A DNA stretch of 64,000 nt from Mesorhizobium sp. B2-1-8 (GTDB lineage Bacteria > Pseudomonadota > Alphaproteobacteria > Rhizobiales > Rhizobiaceae), in the NCBI RefSeq assembly GCF_006442545.2, contig NZ_CP083952.1, forward strand, positions 1,178,001 to 1,242,000, in the 5' to 3' direction. Below, piece after piece: positions 1 through 8,669 of this stretch (position 1 is its first letter; each line of letters begins with the position of its first letter). The notes beneath the pieces are model-generated. The model ran no database searches and was not told the DNA's origin. It worked only from the letters and a program-made list of their open reading frames with translations. The position numbers were made by a program, and so were the translations under genes.

Positions 1-122
1 ACCGGCCAGTCGATCGCCTGCGCCAGCCGCACCAACTCGTGCTTCATGTTGATGATCTGATCGAGCCTGGAGCGGAACAGGTCCTGCTCTCCCGTCTCGC
101 GCTTCTCGCGTGGCCTGGACAT
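1..122 (-). mobile_element. IS5-type transposase, N-terminal fragment cut by window edge
   Basis: Reading on the minus strand from an ATG at 122, the frame is open to the window edge and gives about 40 residues starting MSRPREKRETGEQDLFRSRL and continuing with a segment that ends LAQAIDWP. This is the start of IS5/DUF772-type transposases as I know them. Only the N-terminus is present, so I cannot tell whether the element is intact. The insertion sequence end should lie a little upstream of the ATG; the segment near 150-165 is a candidate, but I cannot define a terminal inverted repeat without the other end. Confidence 0.75.
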
Positions 123-299
123 TCGCCGTCCCCTCGATTCGCCCGCCAAAACGAGTGAATCACGCATCGGCGCACAAGGGAATCGTCAAATCGAATTGCA
201 AGAAAACGGCAACCAGACACCGCAAATGTTGCAACGCTATTCCCGCATTCCTCGCCGATTAGGAAACCAGATCAAAGCCTTGCGGATAGTTCACCGACG

Positions 300-409
300 A
301 CGGAATCGCCGAACCGCTCCAGCTCTTTGTTTTCACGCAATCCCTGGGGAAAGCGCTACGCGCTTTTCCCGGGAAAACCACTTCACACTTTTCCTGGAAT
401 TGCTCCAAG
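300..409. repeat. Mesorhizobial intergenic repeat, copy A
   Basis: This stretch shares the ordered blocks GGAATCGC, GAAC, CTCTTTGTTTT, ACGCAAT, GCTACGCGC and TTTCCTGGAATTGCTC with the segment at 53181-53285. Copy A is more diverged and has an extra GGGAAAAC block in the middle. It fills most of the otherwise gene-free interval from 123 to 415, between the transposase fragment and the YCII gene. I recognise the type as an intergenic element common in Mesorhizobium; no protein is encoded. Confidence 0.7.
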
Positions 410-415
410 CAGGCG

Positions 416-742
416 TCAGCCCATCATGTTGATGATCGGCGCGATCTCGACGTTGCAGTTCGGCTCCATCAGGATCGGACACTCCCTGGCCTTGCTGGCC
501 GCGTCATCGATGTCCTTCGCCTCGATGATCGAATAGCCCCCGGTCGGGTTGCTGCCGCCATTGTTCTCGACCTTGCCGCCCGGTAGCACCGTCTTCGACA
601 TGCCGACAGGATTGCCGCGCTCGACCACGGCCGAGCCGAGCTTTCCGAACCAGCCTGTCCAGGCGTCGGTCATTGCCTTGCGGTCCGCCTCGTTCGCCGG
701 CATCTTGCCCGAGCCATGATAGATGTAGAGAAACTTTGTCAT
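416..742 (-). CDS. YCII-domain (DGPF/YciI-like) protein
   Basis: This 108-residue protein starts MTKFLYIYHGSGKMP and ends in an IAPIINMMG tail. The beta-alpha-beta layout, the central GGYSIIEAKDIDDAA segment and the length match the small YCII-related family (COG3795-type), whose members are ferredoxin-fold proteins, mostly of unknown function and sometimes associated with ECF sigma factors. The ATG at 742 is chosen over a longer reading from 766 because AGGAG lies a few bases before it. It stands alone downstream of the HAL-family gene on the same strand, with about 200 nt between. No partner gene suggests a specific role. Confidence 0.75.
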   Translation of the reverse strand: MTKFLYIYHGSGKMPANEADRKAMTDAWTGWFGKLGSAVVERGNPVGMSKTVLPGGKVENNGGSNPTGGYSIIEAKDIDDAASKARECPILMEPNCNVEIAPIINMMG

Positions 743-941
743 GCTCTCCTCCCTGATCAGCGGCATCGAACCGACATGCGGTCATGCCGCCCGCCGATCA
801 TCGGACCAAAATGCCCATCAGGCAATTTAAAATGCGCGAGCGCTAATGTTCGTGCTTCCGCGAGCGCATCGCCATACCCCACCCAGCCGTCCTGAAGGGC
901 GGCGCGACGGTTCCTGGATACCTGCGTTGCGGCAAGCTTCA
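743..941. other. Gap without a convincing gene
   Basis: A 61-codon minus-strand ORF (ATG at 942, overlapping the lyase stop as TGATG, ending at 757) is possible by coupling. Its codon use is not like that of its neighbours, it has no family I recognise and no Shine-Dalgarno of its own. I treat the interval as spacer that probably carries the promoter of the YCII gene. Confidence 0.4.
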
Positions 942-2762
942 TCACTTGGGCAGAACGCCGGCCGTCGGAAGTGCCGCACTCTTCGGCGCCTGCGGCCCGC
1001 CGGAATAGAATTTCGAGGCCGGGTTCTCCTGCATGAAATCGTAGGCGACCATGCCGAGCGGCCGCTTTTGCCGTTCCGATGCCGCCTGATGCCAGGGGAT
1101 CACCTGGCGCAGCGCCTCGAGTGCCGCGGTTGGCGCCTCGCCGAATTTCCGCTGCGGGTTCTGCGCCTTGCGGATTTCCATCCAATAGCTTGCCGTCAAC
1201 AGGTCCTGCGCCAGCAGATGGAACGACACGTCGACCGCCTCGCGGGCGCGTTGCGTCTTGATGCGGGTCTGCGCTTCCAGATCCTCGACGGTGGCGACGA
1301 TGGCCTGGCCATTCGGTGTCACCGGCGTGCCGAGGTCGGCCAGTTCCTGCCAGAGATCGGTCGGCAAATAGCCGTCGAAGGTCGGGATATCCTTGCGCTC
1401 TTCGGGTTTCAGTACATCGGCCGGCTTGACCACGGTGAAGAAGGGGTTGCGGAAACGCTCGATGCGCTGCGCTACCGCGACGCCGAGATTGGTGAGAGAG
1501 ATTGTGAAAGCTTCGACCTGATTGGCCATGGGATAAGGATCCCAATTGGCGTTGGAGAAGATATAGCCGGACTTGCCGTTACTCAGCGGCCCGCCCTTGA
1601 TGTAATATTTCATGAATTGCGGCGTGCTCAGCTCCGGCGAGCTCTGCGGCGTCAGGCCTGGCAGCACGGCCGGATTGTGATCCGACGAATTGATGGAGAG
1701 CAGCACGGATTGGCGCAGATCCGCCCAGGCCTGCCAGGCCGAGCCCTGGCGCTGGCTGGAGGCGCGCATGCTTTCCGGGTCCTGGATGATGCGGGCCGGA
1801 TCCTCATCGAAGAGATAGCTGCCCTTGATCATGTCCATGATCCTCGCGGCATCCCATGTCAGCCACGGGTAAGGCCGCATGGATTGCACCGGCACCGATA
1901 TCGGCGTGACGCTGGAATTCATGCCGTTCAGTCCCATGGCGAAGCTGAGGTCGGTCCATTCCAGCAGTTTTCGCGCGTCCTCCAGCAAAAGCACCGCCTG
2001 TGCCTGTGCATAGGCATTGGTGCTGATCAGGGCGGCCTGGTCGGCGGCAAAAGGCTCGAGCGGCTTCAGGCCGGCCTGCGAAAGGGCCTGTGTGGCCGGC
2101 ATGCGAACGCCGTCGAGATAGGCCTCGCCTTCGCCGACCATGGCCGCGCCGATATTGCCGAGTGTCGCGAGGTCGCCTTCGCCGAGCGTACCGCGCGATT
2201 GCACGACCGGCGTCACCCGCTTGTTCAGCATGTCGATCAGCATATGCGTCAGCTGCGGGCTGGCCGCTTCATACGACATGGTATTGGCGCGGATCGCCAT
2301 GATCGCGCGCACCAGCGCCTCTTCCTGCAGCTCCGGCCCGTAGCCTCTGTTGACGCCGCCCTCGAAGCGGGCGAGCTGCTGCTCCTTCAGCAGCTTGGTG
2401 TTTTCCGGGGTGGTCGGATCGCCGGAGAAGATCACCGTTTCGCGCTGGTCGCCGGCGCCACGGTTGAACCAGTAGATCGTGACACCTTCGGCAGCACCTT
2501 CCAGCAGCAGGCCATAGGCATCGGCCGAACGCTGCAGCGCCTCGGGGCTGAGCTCGACCTTGGCGCCGTTGCGGGCGATGTCGATGACCTGTTCGACGGT
2601 CAGGTCATGACCGGTCAGCGTTACAGTCTTTCCGGCGGCAGTTTCGAAAATGGGCTGGTAGGCGGTCGACGCCTCGAAGGCATGGGCGGGTGGAGCGGCG
2701 AGCGCCAGCGTCATGACCAGGGCGCAGACAAAAACCCTGGGTCTGATGATTCGATCAAGCAT
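942..2762 (-). CDS. Secreted HAL/PAL-family protein lacking the MIO triad
   Basis: This 606-residue protein has a clear Sec signal (MLDRIIRPRVFVCALVM, then an Ala-rich core ending PPAHA before FE). The rest follows the histidine/phenylalanine ammonia-lyase fold: IYWFNRGAGD near residue 97 stands where the family has YGVNTGFG, NAYAQAQA and QDPESMRASSQRQG match the helical core, and INSSDHNPAVLPG matches the family N-S-x-T-D-N-P block. Where canonical members read GASGDLAPL, whose Ala-Ser-Gly cyclises to the electrophilic MIO group, this protein reads GTLGEGDLATL, with Glu195 and no serine. Ammonia-lyase chemistry is therefore not expected by the known mechanism. The start at 2762 has GGGAG five bases upstream; an ATG at 2774 is in frame but poorly placed. 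Exported location and substrate are inference. Confidence 0.8.
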   Translation of the reverse strand: MLDRIIRPRVFVCALVMTLALAAPPAHAFEASTAYQPIFETAAGKTVTLTGHDLTVEQVIDIARNGAKVELSPEALQRSADAYGLLLEGAAEGVTIYWFNRGAGDQRETVIFSGDPTTPENTKLLKEQQLARFEGGVNRGYGPELQEEALVRAIMAIRANTMSYEAASPQLTHMLIDMLNKRVTPVVQSRGTLGEGDLATLGNIGAAMVGEGEAYLDGVRMPATQALSQAGLKPLEPFAADQAALISTNAYAQAQAVLLLEDARKLLEWTDLSFAMGLNGMNSSVTPISVPVQSMRPYPWLTWDAARIMDMIKGSYLFDEDPARIIQDPESMRASSQRQGSAWQAWADLRQSVLLSINSSDHNPAVLPGLTPQSSPELSTPQFMKYYIKGGPLSNGKSGYIFSNANWDPYPMANQVEAFTISLTNLGVAVAQRIERFRNPFFTVVKPADVLKPEERKDIPTFDGYLPTDLWQELADLGTPVTPNGQAIVATVEDLEAQTRIKTQRAREAVDVSFHLLAQDLLTASYWMEIRKAQNPQRKFGEAPTAALEALRQVIPWHQAASERQKRPLGMVAYDFMQENPASKFYSGGPQAPKSAALPTAGVLPK

Positions 2763-2774
2763 AAGGGCTCCCAT

Positions 2775-2901
2775 TCTCGAAGCTTCTGGCTTCGGGCACC
2801 AAGTTCACCCCTCGGAATTTTGTTTCAAGGAAAACTAGCTGGCTGCATGCGCCTGTCAACGTTTGATGAAAACCAGGACCGATGGCGGAACGCGCGTGTC
2901 C
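2775..2901. other. Intergenic gap
   Basis: This 127-nt interval lies between two minus-strand genes. I see no ORF with coding character. It presumably holds the promoter of the lyase-family gene and the 3' end of the AhpD-like transcript, but I see no strong terminator. Confidence 0.4.
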
Positions 2902-3465
2902 CTATCGCGCCATGGCGTGGTATTCGTCGTTCGGCCGCATGTCGATCGCGGCCGCGACGCGGTTCGACATGTTGAAGAAGGCCGCTGTCGAGGCGATGTC
3001 CCAGATGTCGCGGTCGCTGAATCCGGCCTGGCGCAGGGCCGCACGATCGGCCTCGACGATCCTGGCCGGCGCTTCGGTCAGCTTGACGGCGAATTCGAGC
3101 ATCGCCGTTTGCCTGGGCGAAAGATCGGCGGCGCGGAAATTCATCACCATCATCTCGCCGAGCAAGGGATCGCCCGAGAGCTGGCGCACCGCCGCGCCAT
3201 GCGCGGTCAGGCAATAATAGCAGTGGTTGATGGAGGAGACGGTGACCGCGATCATCTCCCGTTCCAGCTTCGACAGGCCGGATTCGCCCAGCATCAAATC
3301 ATTGTACATGTCGGTGAAGGCGCGCAGCTTCTTGTCGTCGAAGGCATAGGCCCTGAGCACGTTGGGCACGAGGCCGAGCTTTTCCTCGCATTTGACGAAA
3401 TAGGCTTTTGTCGGCTCGCTCAGCTCTCCCGAGGCCAGGTCAAGCGCGGTGATTTTGCCGGTCAT
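2902..3465 (-). CDS. AhpD/CMD-family peroxidase-related protein
   Basis: This 187-residue protein belongs to the carboxymuconolactone decarboxylase/AhpD superfamily. The redox motif is in HCYYCLTAHGAA (CxxC with a following His), preceded by LSKLEREMIAVTVSS, and the C-terminal half has the usual FSDRDIWDIASTAAFFNMSNR helix. The length and order fit the uncharacterised peroxidase-related enzyme subfamily, which is proposed to reduce peroxides through the CxxC pair. A GAGGAG lies nine bases before the ATG at 3465. It is divergent from the glutamate dehydrogenase gene, with a 136-nt shared upstream region. The physiological substrate is unknown. Confidence 0.85.
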   Translation of the reverse strand: MTGKITALDLASGELSEPTKAYFVKCEEKLGLVPNVLRAYAFDDKKLRAFTDMYNDLMLGESGLSKLEREMIAVTVSSINHCYYCLTAHGAAVRQLSGDPLLGEMMVMNFRAADLSPRQTAMLEFAVKLTEAPARIVEADRAALRQAGFSDRDIWDIASTAAFFNMSNRVAAAIDMRPNDEYHAMAR

Positions 3466-3534
3466 GGATCATTTCTCCTCGTCGGGGATGCCTTGCCGCC
3501 GAATTCCGATAATTCTTGGCAAGCCGTCAAACCT

Positions 3535-3564
3535 TTGTCGCCAAACAGCGGTCATCTGCTACCA
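3535..3564 (+). promoter_or_regulatory. Candidate promoter of the NAD-GDH gene
   Basis: TTGTCG at 3535-3540 and CTACCA at 3559-3564 are separated by 18 nt and lie about 40 nt before the glutamate dehydrogenase start. This resembles the rhizobial housekeeping pattern CTTGAC-N17-CTATAT only moderately. Confidence 0.35.
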
Positions 3565-3601
3565 TAGTCGCAAAAGCATACGACGGGAGGGAAGAAGCGT
3601 C

Positions 3602-6600
3602 ATGGCCAGCGTGAAGTCCGCAGCTAAGTCGAAGAAGAAGCCACCTGCGGCGAAGACGGAGGACAGACCGGCCAGGCTCGCCGACTACCTGCTCGCCCGC
3701 GCGCCGGCGGAGGATATCGCCGCCTATGACGTGGCCGACCTCGAACGCGCCGCCGATCTCGCCGGCCGGGCGGTCGCCGGCCACAAAAAGGGTGAGTGCG
3801 TCGTCGCCGTCGAAGCCGATTCGGGCGTCGTTCGCGAAGGCCGCCCGGTGACCGTCATCACGGTCGTCAACGACAACATGCCGTTCCTGTTCGATTCCAT
3901 CCTCGGCGAGGTCACCGAGACCGCAGGTGAACCGACCCTGGTCACCCATCCGGTGATCACGGTTCGCCATGGCAAGACGGGTGTCGACGAAATCCTCGGC
4001 GACGGCAATTTCGCCAGGGATGACGGCAGCCACGACCGGCTGAGCGTGATCCATGTCCACATTCCCCGGCTGACGCCGGAGCAGGCAACCGCCCTGACCG
4101 AGCGGCTGCGCAAGATGCTTGGCCAGGTCCACGCCGCGGTCAACGACTGGCGGCCGATGCTGGCCCGGCTCGATCAGGCCATCTCCGAGTTCCGCTATTC
4201 GGCGGTGCCGCTCGACAAGAAGAGCGTCGCCGAGGCCATCGCCTTTCTGGAGTGGCTGCGCGACGACAATTTCACCTTCCTCGGCATGCGTGAATTCAAG
4301 TACACCGGCGGCGAGGAAAGCGGCAATCTGGAGCGCGCCGAAAAACCCGGCCTCGGCATCCTGACCGACCCCGACGTGCTGGTGCTGAGGCGCGGTACCG
4401 AGGCGGTGACGACGACGCCGGAAATCCGTGCTTTCCTGCACGGACCGGAGCCGCTGATCGTCACCAAGGCCAATGCCAAGTCGCTGGTGCACCGGCGCAT
4501 CTATCTCGACTACATCGGCGTCAAGACCTACACCGCCAAGGGCGCGTTGGCGGGCGAACTGCGCATCGTCGGCCTGTTCACCTCGACCGCCTATACGCGC
4601 TCGGTGATGAAGATCCCGTATCTCAGGTCCAAAGCCGAAACCATCATCGCCAAGTCGGGCTTCGACCGCCACGACCACTCCGGCAAGGCGCTGATCAACG
4701 TGCTGGAAAGCTATCCGCGCGACGAGCTGTTCCAGGTGCCGGTGCCGATCCTGCGCAAGCATGCCGCTGCCATTCTCGGCCTGGTCGAGCGGCCGCGCGT
4801 GCGGGCGCTGGTGCGCGCCGACCAGTTCGACCGTTTCGTCTCGATCCTCGTCTTCGTCCCGCGCGATCGCTACGACAGCGTCGTGCGCGAGAAGATCGCC
4901 ACCTATCTGAAAACCGTGTTCGAGGGCCGGCTGTCGGCCTACTACCCGGCCTTTCCCGAAGGCGGGCTGGCGCGCGTGCACTTCATCATCGGCCGCTCCG
5001 GCGGCAAGACGCCGAAGGTCGAGCAGGCGACGATCGAGGCGGCGATCCGTGACATCGTGCGCACCTGGGAAGATGCGCTCGCCGATGCGGCCGAAGCCAG
5101 CGGCAGCGACCCGGCGTTGAAAGCGATCGCCGCGCGGCTGCCGGAGAGCTACCGGGACACGTTCAGCGCGGCGGTGGCGTTGGCCGATGCCGGACGCATT
5201 GCCAAGATCAGCGCCGGCAATCCGATCGCCATCGACTATTACCGCCATGCGGAGCAGAAGGCGCAGCAGGCGGCGCTGAAGATCTATCACCATGGCAGCC
5301 CGGTGGCATTGTCGCGGCGCGTTCCGGTGCTGGAGAACATCGGCTTCCGTGTCATCAGCGAGCGCACCTTCGAGGTCGGCGACGACCAGTCGGGCCTGGT
5401 CTTCATCCACGACATGGAACTGGAGAATAGCTACGGCAAGCCGATCGACCTCGCCGATGGCGGGGCGCTGTTCGAGGACGCATTCCTGTCGGTGTGGCGC
5501 GGCGACGTCGATAATGACGGCTATAACGGCCTCGCCCAGACCGCCGGCCTGTGGTCGGGCGAGATCACCATCCTGCGCGCCTATGGCCGCTATTTGCAGC
5601 AGGTCGGCATTCCGCAAAGCCAGGATTTCATCGCCGCGGCGCTCAACCGTTATCCCGAGATCGCGCGCGGCCTGCATGACCTGTTCATAGCGCGACTCGG
5701 CCCGACGGCGGAAACGGAAGGCATGGTGGCGGCCAAGCACCTCAAGGCCAAGATCAAGGATGCGCTGGAAGATGTGCCCAACATCGACGACGACACGATC
5801 ATCCGCCGTTATCTAAATCTGATCGAAGCCTCGCTGCGCACCAATCATTTCGTTGCCGATACGAAAGAGAAAGGCCAATCGCTGGCGATCAAGCTCGAGT
5901 CGCAGGCGGTCGAGGGATTGCCGGCGCCGCGACCATGGCGGGAAATCTTCGTCTACGGCTCCGAGGTCGAAGGCCTGCATCTGCGCTTCGGTCCGGTGGC
6001 GCGTGGCGGCCTGCGCTGGTCGGACCGCGCCCAGGACTATCGCACCGAGGTGCTCGGCCTAGTCAAGGCACAGCAGGTCAAGAACGCCGTCATCGTGCCG
6101 GTCGGCGCCAAGGGCGGCTTTTATCCCAAGAAGCTGCCGATGAGCGCCGGACGCGACGCCATTTTCGAGGCCGGCACCTCTGCCTACAAGAACTTCGTCT
6201 CCAGCCTGCTGTCGATCACCGACAATATCGGACTGGACGGTGTCATCCCGCCGGCTGGTGTGGTGCGCCGCGACCAGGACGATCCCTATTTCGTGGTCGC
6301 CGCCGACAAGGGCACGGCGACCTTCTCCGACACCGCCAACGCCATCTCGGAAAAGCACGGTTTCTGGCTCGACGATGCCTTCGCCAGCGGTGGTTCGGCC
6401 GGCTACGACCACAAGAAGATGGGCATCACCGCCAAGGGCGCGTGGGAAGCGGTCAAGCGGCATTTCCGCGAGATGAACCGTGACATCCAGACCTCGCCCT
6501 TCTCCGTGGTCGGTGTCGGCGACATGTCGGGCGATGTGTTCGGCAACGGCATGCTGTTGTCGCCGAAGACCCGGCTGATCGCCGCTTTCGACCATCGCGA

Positions 6601-8389
6601 CATCTTCATCGATCCCGATCCCGACATGGCGGCCTCGATGGCCGAGCGCGAGCGCATGTTCGCGTTGCCGCGTTCGAGCTGGCAGGACTATGACAAGAGC
6701 AAGCTGTCGGAAGGCGGCGTCATCGTCTCGCGCAGCCAGAAGTCGATCACCTTGCCGGCGGCCGCGGTGGCCGCGATCGGCCTCGCCAAGACGACCGCCA
6801 CGCCGGTCGAGATCATGACCGCCATCCTCAAGGCGCCGGTCGACTTGCTTTGGTTCGGCGGCATCGGCACGTATCTCAGGGCGTCGACCGAAACCAATGC
6901 CGAGGTCGGCGACCGCGCCAACGATGCCGTCCGCATCACCGCGCTCGACGTGCGCGCCAAGGTGATCGGCGAAGGCGCCAATCTCGGTGTGACGCAGCGG
7001 GCGCGCATCGAGTTTGGCATGAATGGCGGCCGCTGCAATTCCGACGCCATCGACAATTCGGGCGGCGTCAACTGCTCCGACGTCGAGGTCAACATCAAGA
7101 TCGCGCTGGCGTCCGCCATGCGCAAGGGATCGCTGACGCGTCCGGCGCGCAACAAGCTGCTGGCCGAGATGACCGACGAGGTTGGCGGCCTGGTGCTGTC
7201 CAACAACTACCAGCAGACGCTGGCGCTTTCGATCGCCCGCAAGCGCGGCCTCGCCGACATCGCGCATCAAAGCCGCTTCATGACGGCGCTGGAGGCACGT
7301 GGTCTGCTCGACCGTGCCGTGGAGACGCTGCCGTCGCCGGCAGCCCTTGCCGAACGCGAGGCGCGCGGCGAGCCGCTGACCCGGGCCGAGCTCGGCGTGC
7401 TGCTCGCCTATGCCAAGATCGTGCTGTTTTCCGACATCGTTGCCAGCGACGTGCCGGACGATGCGCATTTCGACCGCGACCTGATGGGTTATTTCCCGGA
7501 CCGGATGGCGAAGAAATACGCCTCCGAGATCCACGGCCACCGGCTGCGCCGCGAGATCATCGCCCGTGTCGTCGCCAACGATCTGGTCAATCGCGGCGGG
7601 CCGTCCTTCGTCAACCGGCTGCAGGAAGCAACGGGGCGCACCGCCGCCGATGTGGTGCGCACCTTCGCCGTGGTGCGCGACGGCTTTGCGCTGCCGGCGC
7701 TCTATCGCGAGATCGACGCGCTCGACAACCAGATAGACGGCCAGGTGCAACTCGATCTCTATCAGATGGTGAGCCGGCTCATCTATATGAGCAGCGGCTG
7801 GTATCTGAAGAACGATGCCGGCACGGCACCGCTCGGCCAGCGCATCGCCGAACTGCAGGATGCGCGCAAGGCGCTGGAGCCCAAGCTGGCGTCGCTGCTG
7901 CCGGCCTTTTCGCGCGAGCGGATCGAGGAGAAGCGGCACGGGCTGTTCAAGGCGGGCGCCCCGGAGACGCTGGCCGAGCAACTGGCGATGAGCGAGGCGG
8001 CGGAGCTCATCCCCGACATCGCGCTGACGGCGCGCACCGCCGGTGCCGACATCGTGGCGGCCGCCAGGGCGTTCTTCTCCGCCAGCGATGCCTTCCGCAT
8101 CCCGCGCGTCGAGGATGCGGCGCGCTCGATCACGCCTTCGGACTATTATGACCAGCTCGCTTTGTCCCGCGCCACCGATACGATCGGCGCCGCACGACGC
8201 GGCATCGCGGTCGCCGCGCTCACCAGCCATGCCAAGGCAGCCGATCCGGTGGCGGCCTGGCTCGAAGCCGGCGGCGAGCGGGTGGCGCGCATCCGCGATC
8301 GGCTGCAGGCGCTGACCGAAGGCGGCGACATCACCGTGTCGCGGCTGTCGGTGGCGTCGGGGCTGATGAGCGATCTGACGGGGATGTGA
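3602..8389 (+). CDS. gdh: NAD-specific glutamate dehydrogenase, large type
   Basis: This 1,595-residue protein is the L_GDH/GDH180 type, which oxidises glutamate to 2-oxoglutarate and ammonia with NAD. An N-terminal regulatory region of about 700 residues precedes the catalytic core, which shows LRWSDRAQDYRTEVLGLVKA, then VPVGAKGGFYPKKLP (the active-site lysine region), GVGDMSGDVFGNGMLLS and the nucleotide-binding segment KVIGEGANLGVTQ. The frame is open from 3449, but the ATG at 3602, just after GGGAGGG and giving MASVKSAAKSKKK, is the natural start and gives the length usual in rhizobia. It is a single gene, divergent from the AhpD-like gene. It likely serves catabolism of glutamate. Confidence 0.97.
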   Translation: MASVKSAAKSKKKPPAAKTEDRPARLADYLLARAPAEDIAAYDVADLERAADLAGRAVAGHKKGECVVAVEADSGVVREGRPVTVITVVNDNMPFLFDSILGEVTETAGEPTLVTHPVITVRHGKTGVDEILGDGNFARDDGSHDRLSVIHVHIPRLTPEQATALTERLRKMLGQVHAAVNDWRPMLARLDQAISEFRYSAVPLDKKSVAEAIAFLEWLRDDNFTFLGMREFKYTGGEESGNLERAEKPGLGILTDPDVLVLRRGTEAVTTTPEIRAFLHGPEPLIVTKANAKSLVHRRIYLDYIGVKTYTAKGALAGELRIVGLFTSTAYTRSVMKIPYLRSKAETIIAKSGFDRHDHSGKALINVLESYPRDELFQVPVPILRKHAAAILGLVERPRVRALVRADQFDRFVSILVFVPRDRYDSVVREKIATYLKTVFEGRLSAYYPAFPEGGLARVHFIIGRSGGKTPKVEQATIEAAIRDIVRTWEDALADAAEASGSDPALKAIAARLPESYRDTFSAAVALADAGRIAKISAGNPIAIDYYRHAEQKAQQAALKIYHHGSPVALSRRVPVLENIGFRVISERTFEVGDDQSGLVFIHDMELENSYGKPIDLADGGALFEDAFLSVWRGDVDNDGYNGLAQTAGLWSGEITILRAYGRYLQQVGIPQSQDFIAAALNRYPEIARGLHDLFIARLGPTAETEGMVAAKHLKAKIKDALEDVPNIDDDTIIRRYLNLIEASLRTNHFVADTKEKGQSLAIKLESQAVEGLPAPRPWREIFVYGSEVEGLHLRFGPVARGGLRWSDRAQDYRTEVLGLVKAQQVKNAVIVPVGAKGGFYPKKLPMSAGRDAIFEAGTSAYKNFVSSLLSITDNIGLDGVIPPAGVVRRDQDDPYFVVAADKGTATFSDTANAISEKHGFWLDDAFASGGSAGYDHKKMGITAKGAWEAVKRHFREMNRDIQTSPFSVVGVGDMSGDVFGNGMLLSPKTRLIAAFDHRDIFIDPDPDMAASMAERERMFALPRSSWQDYDKSKLSEGGVIVSRSQKSITLPAAAVAAIGLAKTTATPVEIMTAILKAPVDLLWFGGIGTYLRASTETNAEVGDRANDAVRITALDVRAKVIGEGANLGVTQRARIEFGMNGGRCNSDAIDNSGGVNCSDVEVNIKIALASAMRKGSLTRPARNKLLAEMTDEVGGLVLSNNYQQTLALSIARKRGLADIAHQSRFMTALEARGLLDRAVETLPSPAALAEREARGEPLTRAELGVLLAYAKIVLFSDIVASDVPDDAHFDRDLMGYFPDRMAKKYASEIHGHRLRREIIARVVANDLVNRGGPSFVNRLQEATGRTAADVVRTFAVVRDGFALPALYREIDALDNQIDGQVQLDLYQMVSRLIYMSSGWYLKNDAGTAPLGQRIAELQDARKALEPKLASLLPAFSRERIEEKRHGLFKAGAPETLAEQLAMSEAAELIPDIALTARTAGADIVAAARAFFSASDAFRIPRVEDAARSITPSDYYDQLALSRATDTIGAARRGIAVAALTSHAKAADPVAAWLEAGGERVARIRDRLQALTEGGDITVSRLSVASGLMSDLTGM

Positions 8390-8410
8390 GGCGGGTCATC
8401 TCAAAGATTG

Positions 8411-8593
8411 GCGCTGCCCCTCAACCGGCTGCCGCCACCTTCTCCCCGTATAGTGACGGAGAAGGGAACTGGCCGCAAGGCAGGCGCCAATTCTGTAACG
8501 TCGACAATTCGCGAAATCCCCCGCCAAAGCGTCTTTCTCTCCGTCCTGTACGGGGAGAAATGTCCGGCAGGACAATGAGGGGCGGCGCGACGC
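8411..8593. repeat. Palindromic intergenic repeat (RIME-like), variant 1
   Basis: The two ends form an imperfect inverted repeat: GCCCCTCA...CTGCCG...TTCTCCCCGTA...GACGGAGA on the left is matched, reversed, by TCTCCGTC...TACGGGGAGAA...CGGCAG...TGAGGGGC on the right. This is the same design as the elements at 10058 and 25108 (CCCCTC, CTGCCGG and CTCCCC blocks) with different spacing. It lies between two plus-strand genes and has no coding content. Confidence 0.75.
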
Positions 8594-8669
8594 TTGTCAT
8601 TTGCATGAGTATCGGAAAACGTGCAGACATGCCGCCGACACGGGCGGAGCGGGTGCCGGGGGAGTCATT

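Noticed and set aside
757..942. 61-codon ORF coupled by TGATG to the ammonia-lyase-family gene
   Set aside because: Codon use is unlike that of its neighbours, it has no Shine-Dalgarno of its own and no recognisable domain; the overlap alone is weak support.
3527..8230. Very long open frames on the minus strand opposite the NAD-GDH gene (and likewise opposite atpA, atpD, leuS, priA)
   Set aside because: They are antisense shadows in G+C-rich DNA: no family features, Arg/His-rich composition, and they run through well-identified genes on the other strand.
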